A DNA stretch of 64,000 nucleotides, taken from Flavobacteriales bacterium. Lineage in GTDB: Bacteria > Bacteroidota > Bacteroidia > Flavobacteriales_F > PHOS-HE28. The position numbers and the translations under genes were made by a program. This document shows, in pieces, positions 34,951 through 43,506 of the stretch. Position 1 is the stretch's first letter, and the number at the start of each line of letters is the position of its first letter. The stretch lies in contig JADJCS010000010.1 of assembly GCA_016703105.1 (NCBI GenBank), positions 1 to 64,000 on the forward strand, written 5' to 3'. The notes beneath the pieces were generated by a model that had not been told where the DNA came from, did no database searches, and worked only from the letters and a program-made list of their open reading frames with translations.

Positions 34951-36228
34951 CTAGTTGCCAACGAGCACCACCCGCGCGACACCGTGGGTGGTGCGCAGCA
35001 AAAGCAACCCTTGCGGCAGGTGCGTGGTGCCCAGTGCAATCTCGTTGGTCGCGGCGCTTACCTGGTGCACCAGCTTGCCTTGCGCATCGAAAAGCTCCAC
35101 GGTGCCGAGCGCACCACCATCCACGCGGCGCACCACCAGGCGATCCATGTATTGCTGCACCAGAAGGCCTTGTGACCCGGTTTCCGGAACGCTGTTCGGT
35201 CCATCGGCGCAGGGTAGGTAGAAGTCGAAAGGCATCGCCACGGGCAGCGACCACACCACAGGATAGGATGGACCCGCTATCATGCCCTCGACCGATACAC
35301 CGAAGTACGGTGCGCCACCAGTAGGCGGGTCGTTCGGCGACACGTCCATGAAGTAGCTGCCGGGCGGCAGGCAGAGCGTGTCGGCATCGAATTCCTGGCC
35401 AATGCCCAGTTCGAAGACGCCGTTGGCCAATGTGGTCCCGTTCGTATCGAACACGATCCAATCGTAGGTACCTATAGGGATGGCACCACCCAGATTCATG
35501 ATGGTGGGAATGAACACCGGGCATGGCGGCGGTGGACATAGGTTGAACGACATGCTCCACGAGCAGGAGAGGTAGGTGGTGAACCCGGTCCATAGCTCCA
35601 ACGTGCCGTTGAAATTGCCCAGCGGTGGCGTTACCCCGTCCTTGATCCGCAACACATGCCAGCTGTCCTGGGTGATCACGAAGAAGTTCGGTTCCTCCAC
35701 GGCGATCGTGTCGCCCTGGTCATCGAAAAAAATGAAGTTGGGGTAGGAGTAACTGGAATCGGTGTTCAAGTTCTGCACATGCACCACGATCGCCGTGTCG
35801 GTGAAGGCATGCCATTGCACGGATATCACGTCCAGGCTGTCGCAAGGCACGCCACCGCCACCCACTACGAACGTATGCTCCGGCTGGGGCGCGAAGTCGC
35901 CCACGAACTGCGCATTGAACGCAATGGTGTAGGTTCCGGCAGGTAGCTGGCCTACGGCCACCGTTTCCGTATGCGGTACGATCACCGTAAAGCCGCCGGG
36001 ATCGGCGGCGACGATAGAAACTGTCACAACGTTCCCGGTAACCTGCGCGGATGCGCTCACCACGTACGCACCCGTGCTGGAGAGGCCGCCGATCAGGTCG
36101 ATGCTGATGTTATCGGCCGGCGTGGCCGGCTGCGGGTTAACGCCGATGGCGTCGATGTAGAAATAGGTCTGCGCGTTGGTGGCGAGGGTGCAGACAAGCG
36201 CGGCGAGAAAGGGTAGGGGTCGCATCAT
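34951..36228 (-). CDS. Secreted protein with T9SS type A-like C-terminal domain
   Basis: 425 residues. Signal peptide MMRPLPFLAALVCTLATNAQ. The body is beta-rich with Pro/Cys segments (LCPPPPCPVFIPTIMNLGG) and Ig-like stretches, for example GQLPAGTYTIAFNAQFVGDF. The last 75 residues match a T9SS sorting domain: DRLVVRRVDGGALGTVELFDAQGKLVHQVSAA, then LPQGLLLLRT. Function of the cargo is unknown; extracellular or cell-surface. First of four T9SS cargo genes in this region. Confidence 0.82.
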   Translation of the reverse strand: MMRPLPFLAALVCTLATNAQTYFYIDAIGVNPQPATPADNISIDLIGGLSSTGAYVVSASAQVTGNVVTVSIVAADPGGFTVIVPHTETVAVGQLPAGTYTIAFNAQFVGDFAPQPEHTFVVGGGGVPCDSLDVISVQWHAFTDTAIVVHVQNLNTDSSYSYPNFIFFDDQGDTIAVEEPNFFVITQDSWHVLRIKDGVTPPLGNFNGTLELWTGFTTYLSCSWSMSFNLCPPPPCPVFIPTIMNLGGAIPIGTYDWIVFDTNGTTLANGVFELGIGQEFDADTLCLPPGSYFMDVSPNDPPTGGAPYFGVSVEGMIAGPSYPVVWSLPVAMPFDFYLPCADGPNSVPETGSQGLLVQQYMDRLVVRRVDGGALGTVELFDAQGKLVHQVSAATNEIALGTTHLPQGLLLLRTTHGVARVVLVGN

Positions 36229-36286
36229 GGTTCCAAGTTTACGATGGGAGGACGCATGGGCCGGGCACTGCGCTGCCTAGGAGAGA

Positions 36287-36315
36287 AAAGCCCCGGACCA
36301 ACGGCCCGGGGCTTT
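36287..36315. terminator. Intrinsic terminator between T9SS genes
   Basis: AAAGCCCCGG (36287-36296), nine-base loop, CCGGGGCTTT (36306-36315). A 10-bp GC-rich stem with A/T flanks on both sides, so it can terminate in both directions. It lies 21 bases after the stop of the minus-strand S74/T9SS gene. Confidence 0.85.
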
Positions 36316-36335
36316 CATGCCTTCAAGTCCAGGGT

Positions 36336-38661
36336 TTACCGTGCGACTTTCACCGCCTTCTTCACCAAAGGAGCACCATCCACCAGTAGGGTGACATGGT
36401 ACATGCCCGGCGCCAGGAAGCTGGTGTTCCAATCGTAGCGCTGCGTGCCTTCCATTTGCTGGCCCTCGAAGAGGTTGAACAGCGACTTGCCGCTCGCATC
36501 GCTCACCTGTAGGCTCACCATGCCTGCCTTCGGCAACGTGTAGCCGATCACCGTGCCTTCGCTGAAGGGGTTGGGAGTGATAGTGAGGCGTTGATCGGCG
36601 GCCTCGCTGGTGCGCAGTTCGTTCGTGTTCTGACCGTCGGTGTTGCCACCACCCAAGCCTTGCATCATAGCGCGGCCTTCGCAGCAGGCGGCGAGGTCTT
36701 GTTCCATTGCATCCAAGCGCGCGTTCTGCTCGGCGATGGTGGCTTGTTGTTCTTGCATCGCGCCGATCAACACAGGGATCAGACCGATGTAGTTTACAGA
36801 TTTGAAGGTCATCGCCGGGGAAAGTTCGTTGCCCTGCTCATCGTAGGCGGCGGGGTCTGTCACATCGTCCACCAATTGCGGCAACACTTCTTCAAGGTCT
36901 TGGGCGAGGAGGCCGATCTGAGGCCCGCTCGGCGGGAACAAGTTCGCATGCACGCCGGGAATGAACTCGTAGGTCTTGGGGCTCAACTGCGCGATGATGC
37001 TGCTGGCATCCTCCAGGTCTTCCACATTGGTCTTCAAGTTCTCGTCCGAAGTGTTCGAGAAATTGATCGTATACAGTGGCTGTTCCGCGCACCTTGCCGG
37101 TGAAGTACCCCGCCCAGTTGGTGGCTGTTGTATCGTCCACTTGGCCGTACACGCCAATATTGCCCACTGAGCCTGTCTGAGCCCATCCGTAAACCCCATA
37201 ATTGTTGGTGCCGCTGGAATTCGACCTCCCGTAAACAGCTCGGTTCTGCGCGCTGCCTTGGGAAACTCCATGCACACCCAGCGTCACACTTGAGCTTCCT
37301 GCCGCATAGGCTGAAACCCCAGTAGCGCCAGTGGTGCCACTGGCGCTTCCTTGTACGCCAATAGAGGAGCCACCCCCGCTACTATTCCCATATACCCCGT
37401 AGTTGTTCGTCACGGTCGAAGCTCCGCCCCCAGACTTGCCGTAGATCCCATAGGAGTTGGTCACAGTGCCACCCGAAGAGTTTCCGAGAGCCTCACCATG
37501 TACCCCATAGAGCTCGTACATAGTGATGCTTGCGTTGGTCGCCCGGGCTATTGCATGCACGCCCTTCGCCACGGAATCCGCGTTCGAGGCGGTGGCAGTA
37601 ACACCATTGATCAGAACGGCATTCCCAGAATTGGGTGCTATGGTCGCCGTCATCGCGCTGTGCAGGTTGTTCGTGCCGTCCGCCTTCAAGTCGCACTGGA
37701 TGCCGATCCGCGGTGTACCATCGGTCACCACATTGCTCACCACATCCAACTTGGCCGCTGGCGTGATCGTACCGATCCCCACGCTATTGTCCTTGTCCGG
37801 GCAGCCGCTCACCGTCCCATAGGCGGTATAGACATCATCGTCAAAAGTGCCACCGGAGATCTGGTTCCACTCGCAATTGTCGGGTAGCGAAGAGACATCC
37901 CGCCAATGCAGCACACCAGCGGGATCGGTCACAACGATCTGGTCCAAGCTCGGATCTTCAAATGGGTTCGATGGCAGGTCCCGGATACGCACGGCGCCGT
38001 CCAAGACATCCAGCCGTTCCTCCGGATCCGTCGCCGCGGCGTTCCAGTCGCCGATACCCACATAGGCCTCGTCGTTCGACGGAACGAAGATCCGGAAGGT
38101 CTCCAGCCCTTCCAGGCACGTAGCACCGCTGGTGGCTCCGCTGTTGTAGTCATTGGTAAAAATGAAACGCAAGCGATCGGTCAGGTAGGGGTCGTACTCC
38201 GCATCATCGCTCCACTGGAGTACTAGGTCGCTCTCGTCCGCGCCCCGGTACTTATGGCCAATGTAGCACTGGTCGCCGTTGCCGGTCATGGTGATACCGT
38301 TCTTCATCCAACGCCGGAATCCCACGGCATTCATGTCCACACCTACGGAGTTGCTAGTGCTATCCATCAGATGCAGGCGGCTGTACGGACCGACACCATT
38401 GAACAGACCCGGCTGCCGACTGATCCCTACCTAACCGTTCTGTTCAATGTTGGTGAACCCATTGATCGTGTTGGTCATGCGGGTTTCCAACAATTGCATT
38501 CGCCGCAGGTTGTGCGTACGGAAATTGAAGGGAACGTTGTCGATGTTTCCGACGAAGTTGGTCGTCGGGTTCATTCCAGTATTTCCGGTATCGTGCCATT
38601 CCTGGGCGCGCAAGCCCGTTGTGCTCACGCAAGCCGCGATGAGCAGAAGTCTTGTTTTCAT
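36336..38661 (-). pseudogene. T9SS cargo with peptidase S74 (tail-spike chaperone) domain, broken frame
   Basis: Signal peptide at 38661 (MKTRLLLIAACVSTTGLRAQ). A TAG at 38431-38433 interrupts it after NTINGFTNIEQNG; the same frame then continues with Gly/Ser/Thr-rich repeats (SYGIYGKSGGG, NNYGVYGNSSGGG, NNYGVYGWAQTG), like phage-fibre or trimeric surface repeats. Near 37080 a frameshift leads to the S74 domain (SDENLKTNVEDLEDASSII, then IGLLAQDLEEVLPQLV), a coiled coil, and a T9SS type A tail ending KKAVKVAR. S74 domains trimerise fibres and then cleave themselves. With one substitution and one indel repaired it would be about 775 residues. Confidence 0.8.
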
Positions 38662-38688
38662 TTGGTCTTTGAGCTTTCGCGCAAAGCC

Positions 38689-39681
38689 TTATTCTCCCTT
38701 GACGAACCTTCCTGTCAGCGCGTGCTGGCCATCCGCTGCACGGACAACATAGAATCCTGGTGCCAATACCGGCACGTCCAAGCGGAATGATCCAGAGCGC
38801 GAAAATCTCGCTTCGAACACCGCTTTCCCCGATGCGTCGTGTATGCTCACTTCACTGGGTTGAAAACTCGCAGGGTACCGGATCGAAAGGCCATCTCCAA
38901 CCCACCACGCCCGAATACCTTCATCCGGTACTGCCATCACCTCTGGCAACAAGCGCACGGATACCTGATCAATGTAGTAGTAGGCGTAGTTCAGGCCTGG
39001 ATTGACGTAGATGCCCACCACGGAATCCGCCACATCGAAATTTCCGATCACCACCCACTCTTCACCTCCACTGGCAAAAAGGGTATCAACCAATTGCACC
39101 CAAGCTGCCCCTTCGATCAAATAAGGGGAGTTCGGATCTCGCAATTTGACCTGTGGCTCCACATGGAGCCAGTCCGGGGTATTCTCCCAAATGCTGTCAA
39201 TCCCGAGCCAGACGCCAATATGGTCGGTTGCCCAACTAAACCCCTCCGGTCTGGAATAGTAGAGCCCAACCTGGTAGGCATTCCCTGACACCAAGGGTTC
39301 ATTCAGCTTGGTCATTAAATACTCTCGGGTGTTGGAACTTCCTGGACCATACCAGTAAAAGGCCCCGGCATGCCTCAAGCCATCGAACGATTCTTGGTAG
39401 CCGGATGCTTGCATGTCCGGATCGTTCGGGTCCATCGAAAAGCCGCAGTCGCGGACGAGATCGCAGTCCCATACATCTGGCGTGGCGCTGTTCGGGTTGT
39501 ACCAGCCTGAAGCTTTAAGTAGCAGGCATTGGGTGCCCACTTCACAATCCACAGTATCCTCGAAGCTCGGGTTGTTTACGAGGTTCTGTGCCGTCGCTAT
39601 CCCAGCGAGAGCCACTGCCGCAGCCAAAGGGATGGCGCGGGCGGGAAGGTTCGTCAAGAAGGGTAGAAGTGCTTTGAGCAT
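38689..39681 (-). CDS. T9SS cargo protein with carbohydrate-binding-like N-terminal domain
   Basis: 330 residues from 39681 (MLKALLPFLTNLP), giving a signal peptide that ends ALAGIATAQ. NLVNNPSFEDTVDCEVG and the following Trp/Tyr-rich jelly-roll segment resemble CBM- or gliding-motility-type domains. The C-terminal 75 residues (GIRAWWVGDGLSIRYPASFQ, then LDVPVLAPGFYVVRAADGQ and RFVKGE) are a T9SS type A sorting domain. Substrate unknown. Downstream of the S74 gene on the same strand is a terminator. Confidence 0.82.
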   Translation of the reverse strand: MLKALLPFLTNLPARAIPLAAAVALAGIATAQNLVNNPSFEDTVDCEVGTQCLLLKASGWYNPNSATPDVWDCDLVRDCGFSMDPNDPDMQASGYQESFDGLRHAGAFYWYGPGSSNTREYLMTKLNEPLVSGNAYQVGLYYSRPEGFSWATDHIGVWLGIDSIWENTPDWLHVEPQVKLRDPNSPYLIEGAAWVQLVDTLFASGGEEWVVIGNFDVADSVVGIYVNPGLNYAYYYIDQVSVRLLPEVMAVPDEGIRAWWVGDGLSIRYPASFQPSEVSIHDASGKAVFEARFSRSGSFRLDVPVLAPGFYVVRAADGQHALTGRFVKGE

Positions 39682-40288
39682 GTTGTTCTCCTTGTTAAAG
39701 CAACCCATTGGCACATGGAAGACATGCCTTATCGAAGATAAGCTGCCCGCCGCTTCCGGTCCACCTGGTGGCCGGGTGCTCTTTCCGCCCGAAGGAGCGG
39801 TTGCCTTGCTCTCCTCCGGATCGGCGTGCTTTTGTTTCACCGGTTCATCTTACGTCGCAGTTAGGTGAGACTTGGTAACAGAGGCCCTGCTGGCTCCACC
39901 GGCGGGGTCTCGCTTTTCGTAGGCTATTGTCACGCCGCACGCAACCGCATGCGGCAAGTTTTCGGCGAGAGGATGGGATATGGAGAGGTCCGGATACATG
40001 AGAGGTCATGTGCTTTTCTTCCCGGAGCCTGGAGGTTGAAAGCGGTAAGGAACGTAAAGCGGCCGGAGGCGTTTGCGACGATAGTTGAAAACTTCAGTGT
40101 GATCGTGGAATTAGTTCCACGATCCAGTGCTGGCGGTACTCTCAGAAGTTTAGGTAGAAATGTCTCAATTGTTAAGAGAGGGTGTTCAGCCCATCCTGGC
40201 TCGGGCCGTCCGAGTGTGCTGCACAAGGCTGTGGAGCCCTGGTGACCGCATTGTCTACTTTCGGTACGCCCCCTTCAAACGTGCCCGC
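39682..40288. other. Intergenic region, about 600 bases, between divergent T9SS genes
   Basis: No gene with recognisable protein features. It is more AT-rich than its surroundings at 40080-40170. It holds a perfect 10-bp hairpin at 40101-40124 and a short stem CTTATC-GAA-GATAAG near 39728. Confidence 0.5.
40101..40124. repeat. Perfect 24-base hairpin
   Basis: GATCGTGGAA (40101-40110), TTAG loop, TTCCACGATC (40115-40124). It is the same length and has the same GATC ends as the two related elements at 41069 and 49827, and GCTGGCGGT follows at 40129, similar to their GCTGACGGC. Kinship is possible but spacing differs. Confidence 0.6.
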
Positions 40289-41041
40289 ATGAAAGCACTC
40301 CTCGTTTGCTTCCTGCTCCTGCTCACCACGCCCACGAACGCGCAATTGGTGAACGGGAGTTTCGAGAGCAACGGCGCATTCAGCTTGGCGGGTTGGGAAT
40401 GGACCTGCGAAACACCTGTAGGCGGGAACGATGTCCCTGCGGGCACCGGCCAATGGAGCGTGCGCAAGAACATGGGCGACGCGAATTGTTCGCCCAACTT
40501 CCTCTACCAGCGCATCCCCTTCGCGCAGGCCGGTGACTATTGGAAGGTGAGCGGCTGGGTGAAGGTGGATGCCATGGGCTGGGATGCCCTGCCGCGTATG
40601 GGCCTTGCCAGTGTAGGCAACGGCGCTTTCACCACGCAGTCCTGGATCGGGAGCCCAGCGTTGGTGTGGAACTATTGCTGGATCTGGGATACGGTGCATG
40701 CCACCGCCATCGATACCGCCGTCGTGCTCCTTACGAGTGGTGATGGTTTCTTGGGAGCGGGCTGGTTCGATGGGATCGAATTAGAACCCCTGCTCAACGG
40801 TATCGGTGAGCTTATCGACATCAACACCTATTTCGATCCGGAGCAGATCTTTCATCTCTCCGCGGGCGAGCATGCGATCCGCAGCGTGCGCTTGTTCGAT
40901 GCCGCCGGTCGTGTGGTACATGCGGATATCGTCGCACCGGGGAACACGGCCTTGGCAACGCCCGATCTGAAACCCGGCGTGTACCTGGTGAAGCTTTCCA
41001 CCGATGCGGGGCCTGCGACCACACGCTTCGTGAAGCCTTGA
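40289..41041 (+). CDS. T9SS cargo protein with CBM-like domain
   Basis: 250 residues from 40289 (MKALLVCFLLLLTTPTNAQ), a clear signal peptide. LVNGSFESNGAFSLAGWEWTC marks a carbohydrate-binding-like jelly roll (same opening as the gene at 38689-39681). The C-terminal 70 residues, with DAAGRVVHADIVAPG, LKPGVYLVKLSTDAG and TRFVKP, are a T9SS type A sorting domain. Exported by T9SS; ligand unknown. Followed 27 bases downstream by an intergenic repeat element. Confidence 0.82.
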   Translation: MKALLVCFLLLLTTPTNAQLVNGSFESNGAFSLAGWEWTCETPVGGNDVPAGTGQWSVRKNMGDANCSPNFLYQRIPFAQAGDYWKVSGWVKVDAMGWDALPRMGLASVGNGAFTTQSWIGSPALVWNYCWIWDTVHATAIDTAVVLLTSGDGFLGAGWFDGIELEPLLNGIGELIDINTYFDPEQIFHLSAGEHAIRSVRLFDAAGRVVHADIVAPGNTALATPDLKPGVYLVKLSTDAGPATTRFVKP

Positions 41042-41068
41042 GCTTCCGTCGCCTCTTTCCACCCCATT

Positions 41069-41111
41069 GATCACGATCCTCTGTTCGTGATCGAAGCGCC
41101 CTGCTGACGGC
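41069..41111. repeat. Intergenic repeat element, copy 1
   Basis: A 24-base inverted repeat GATCACGA...TCGTGATC (41069-41092) followed at +34 by GCTGACGGC (41103-41111), inside a second small stem CTGC...GCAG. A second copy at 49827-49869 has the same 24-base length, the same arms and GCTGACGGC at the same distance. Both lie shortly after a stop codon on the plus strand. Confidence 0.7.
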
Positions 41112-41199
41112 AGTTCCTCGCGCAGCGCGCCGTCGCTGGAGCTATGGCGCGTAAACGACCCGAAGGGCATTGTTGAGATGCGGTCTACCTTCAACGCCG

Positions 41200-42474
41200 A
41201 TGGGAAAGTGCGCCACGGCCGCCGAAGCGGTCGGAGCCATCACAGCGGGTCAGCGGGTGTTCCTCCACGGGAGCGCGGCCACACCGCGCGTGTTGGTGAA
41301 CGCCCTGTTGGCGCGTGCCGGTGAGCTGCGGGATGTGGAACTCGTGAGCATCAGCACGCTAGGCGCCCTGGACCTTGACCGCCCTGACGTACAACGCGCC
41401 TTTTTCATCAACTCCCTCTTCGTTTCGCAGAACGTGCGCGAGGTGGTGAACGGACCGGGTGGTGACTATGTACCTGTTTTTTTGAGCGAGATCCCGCGCT
41501 TGTTCGATCGTAAGGTGCTGCCGCTGGACGTCGCGCTCGTGCATCTCTCGCCGCCGGACCGGCATGGCTTCTGTTCCCTGGGCGTCTCCGTGGATGTGGC
41601 GCGCGCGGCGGTGCGCAACGCGCGGGTGGTGATCGCTCAGATCAATGCACGCATGCCGCGTACCCATGGGGAGGGACAAGTGCATATCGATCGGCTGAAC
41701 GCTTTTGTGGAAGTGGATGAGCCGTTGCCCGAGGTGGACTATGCGGGTCGCATCGGTGAACGCGAACACCGCATCGGTGAGCATTGCGCGGGCCTGATAG
41801 AGGACGGCGCCACGCTGCAACTCGGCATCGGCGCCATCCCCGATGCGGTGCTCGGCGCTCTGCACGGGCACAAGGACCTGGGCGTACACACCGAGATGTG
41901 CTCCAACGGTATCGTCGATCTGATCGAGCGGGGCGTGATCACCAACCGGCTGAAGCGGAAGCATCCAGGGCGCGTGGTCACCAGTTTCGCGATCGGCACG
42001 CGGAAACTCTATGACCATATCGACGACAATCCACAGTTCGCCTTTCTCGATGCCCAATACGTGAACGATGGCCATGTCATCCGTTCCAATCCGAAGGCGA
42101 CCGCGATCAATAGCGCCATCGAGATCGACCTCACCGGCCAGGTCTGCTCGGACAGCATCGGCAGCTACCAATACTCCGGGGTCGGGGGGCAGATGGATTT
42201 CATGCGTGGTGCGGCCCTGAGCGAAGGCGGCAAGCCCATCATAGCGATGGCATCCACCACGGGCGATGGTGCGTCCAAGATCGTCCCCTTCCTGCGGCAA
42301 GGGGCCGGGGTGGTCACCACCCGCGCGCATGTCCATTACGTGGTCACCGAGTTCGGCGTGGCGTATCTGTATGGTCGCAACCTCCGCCAACGTGCGGAGG
42401 CTTTGACGGCGATCGCCCATCCCCATCATCGCGAAGCACTGGAACGAGCTACGCTCGAACGGTTCAGTACGTAG
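41200..42474 (+). CDS. Acetyl-CoA hydrolase/transferase family protein
   Basis: 424 residues from ATG 41200 (MGKCATAAEAVGAI). It matches the 4-hydroxybutyrate/acetate CoA-transferase group: FLHGSAATPRVLVNALL, LPLDVALVHLSPPDRHGFCSLG, LQLGIGAIPDAVLGAL, HTEMCSNGIVDLIERGVI (catalytic Glu region) and GGQMDFMRGAALSEGGKPIIAM. It moves CoA between acyl-CoA and a short carboxylate in the cytoplasm. Substrate cannot be fixed from sequence. Stands alone upstream of the FNT channel gene. Confidence 0.9.
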   Translation: MGKCATAAEAVGAITAGQRVFLHGSAATPRVLVNALLARAGELRDVELVSISTLGALDLDRPDVQRAFFINSLFVSQNVREVVNGPGGDYVPVFLSEIPRLFDRKVLPLDVALVHLSPPDRHGFCSLGVSVDVARAAVRNARVVIAQINARMPRTHGEGQVHIDRLNAFVEVDEPLPEVDYAGRIGEREHRIGEHCAGLIEDGATLQLGIGAIPDAVLGALHGHKDLGVHTEMCSNGIVDLIERGVITNRLKRKHPGRVVTSFAIGTRKLYDHIDDNPQFAFLDAQYVNDGHVIRSNPKATAINSAIEIDLTGQVCSDSIGSYQYSGVGGQMDFMRGAALSEGGKPIIAMASTTGDGASKIVPFLRQGAGVVTTRAHVHYVVTEFGVAYLYGRNLRQRAEALTAIAHPHHREALERATLERFST

Positions 42475-42584
42475 CGGATGACGATCGCACTGCAAGGGAT
42501 GGGAATGCCTTTTGCTCGATGGCTGAAGTACATTCGACGGAACGCGCCTGCGATCAAGTCGGTCGTTCGAAATTGACCCTTACG

Positions 42585-43411
42585 ATGGCCGCACTTTTTG
42601 GATCGGACGCGTTCACCCGGCGCAGATCACGGAACGCATCGAACGTGTCGGTGTGGTGAAAGCTCGCCTGCCGTTGTTATCATTGGTCTTGTTGGGAGTG
42701 CTCGCAGGTGCTTTCATCGGCCTTGGTGCGATGTATGCCACTTTGGTGACGGCCGATGCGGACCTCGGTCACGCTGTGGGCCGCGTGCTCGGCGGCGTGG
42801 TCTTTTGATTGGGTCTGCTCTTGGTGGTGATCGCGGGCGCGGAGCTCTTCACTGGGAACAACCTGCTCGCCATGGCATGGGCCGACGGGCGGATCACGAC
42901 GCGGGAGGTTCTGCGCAACTGGGTGGTCGTGTGCCTGGCCAATTTCTTGGGAGCCGCTGGGATCGCGTTGTTGGTGCATCTCTCCGGCCACACCGAGATG
43001 AACGGCGGGGCCGTGGCGGACCAGTACGTGAGGATCGCCGCCGCGAAATGCACGCTTCCCTTCTGGAGGGCTTTCTTCAGCGGGGTATTGTGCAATATCC
43101 TGGTGTGTCTGGTCGTGTGGATGGCATTCGCTGGGCGCAGTGTGATGGACAAGGCGGTCGCGATCGTGTTCCCGATCTCCGCCTTCGTGGCGGCGGGTTT
43201 CGAGCACAGCGTCGCCAACATGTACCTCATTCCGATCGGCATGTTGTGCGTGAGCGCCGGATCGACGATCACCGCTGGCGTGGACATCACATGGGTCGGC
43301 ATGCTGGGCAACCTCGCACCGGTGATCCTGGGCAATCTGCTCGGGGGAAGTGGTTTCGTAGCCTTCATCTATGACATGATCTACCGGCGCGATCCGCGCA
43401 TCTCCCCATGA
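42585..43411 (+). pseudogene. Formate/nitrite transporter (FNT), frameshift plus in-frame stop
   Basis: Six-helix FNT channel for formate, nitrite or a similar monovalent anion. From 42585: MAALFGSDAFT, then one missing C near 42617, then AQITERIERVGVVKARLPLL. A TGA at 42806-42808 interrupts GGVVF-stop-LGLLLVVIAGAELFTGN, where the family has Ser (TCA); one C-to-G change explains it. The rest is intact (ANFLGAAGIALLVHLSG, AAAKCTLPFWRAFFSGVLCN, VFPISAFVAAGFEHSVANMYL). Repaired, the protein has about 275 residues. In a nos-bearing genome, nitrite transport is a reasonable guess. Confidence 0.88.
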
Positions 43412-43506
43412 TGTTGCGCGGCCAAGCTCGGTGACGCACCGCTACGTGCGCTCGATGAATGACGGATGGCAGTTCCCATGCGCTCAGGTGGAGCTACCTT
43501 CATGGC

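Noticed and set aside
19139..38661. Amber (TAG) recoding to tyrosine in nosD and the S74 gene
   Set aside because: TAG is the normal stop of other genes here (nosZ, ppsA, the CopD-like gene, the multicopper oxidase), and no suppressor system is visible; error or mutation is simpler.
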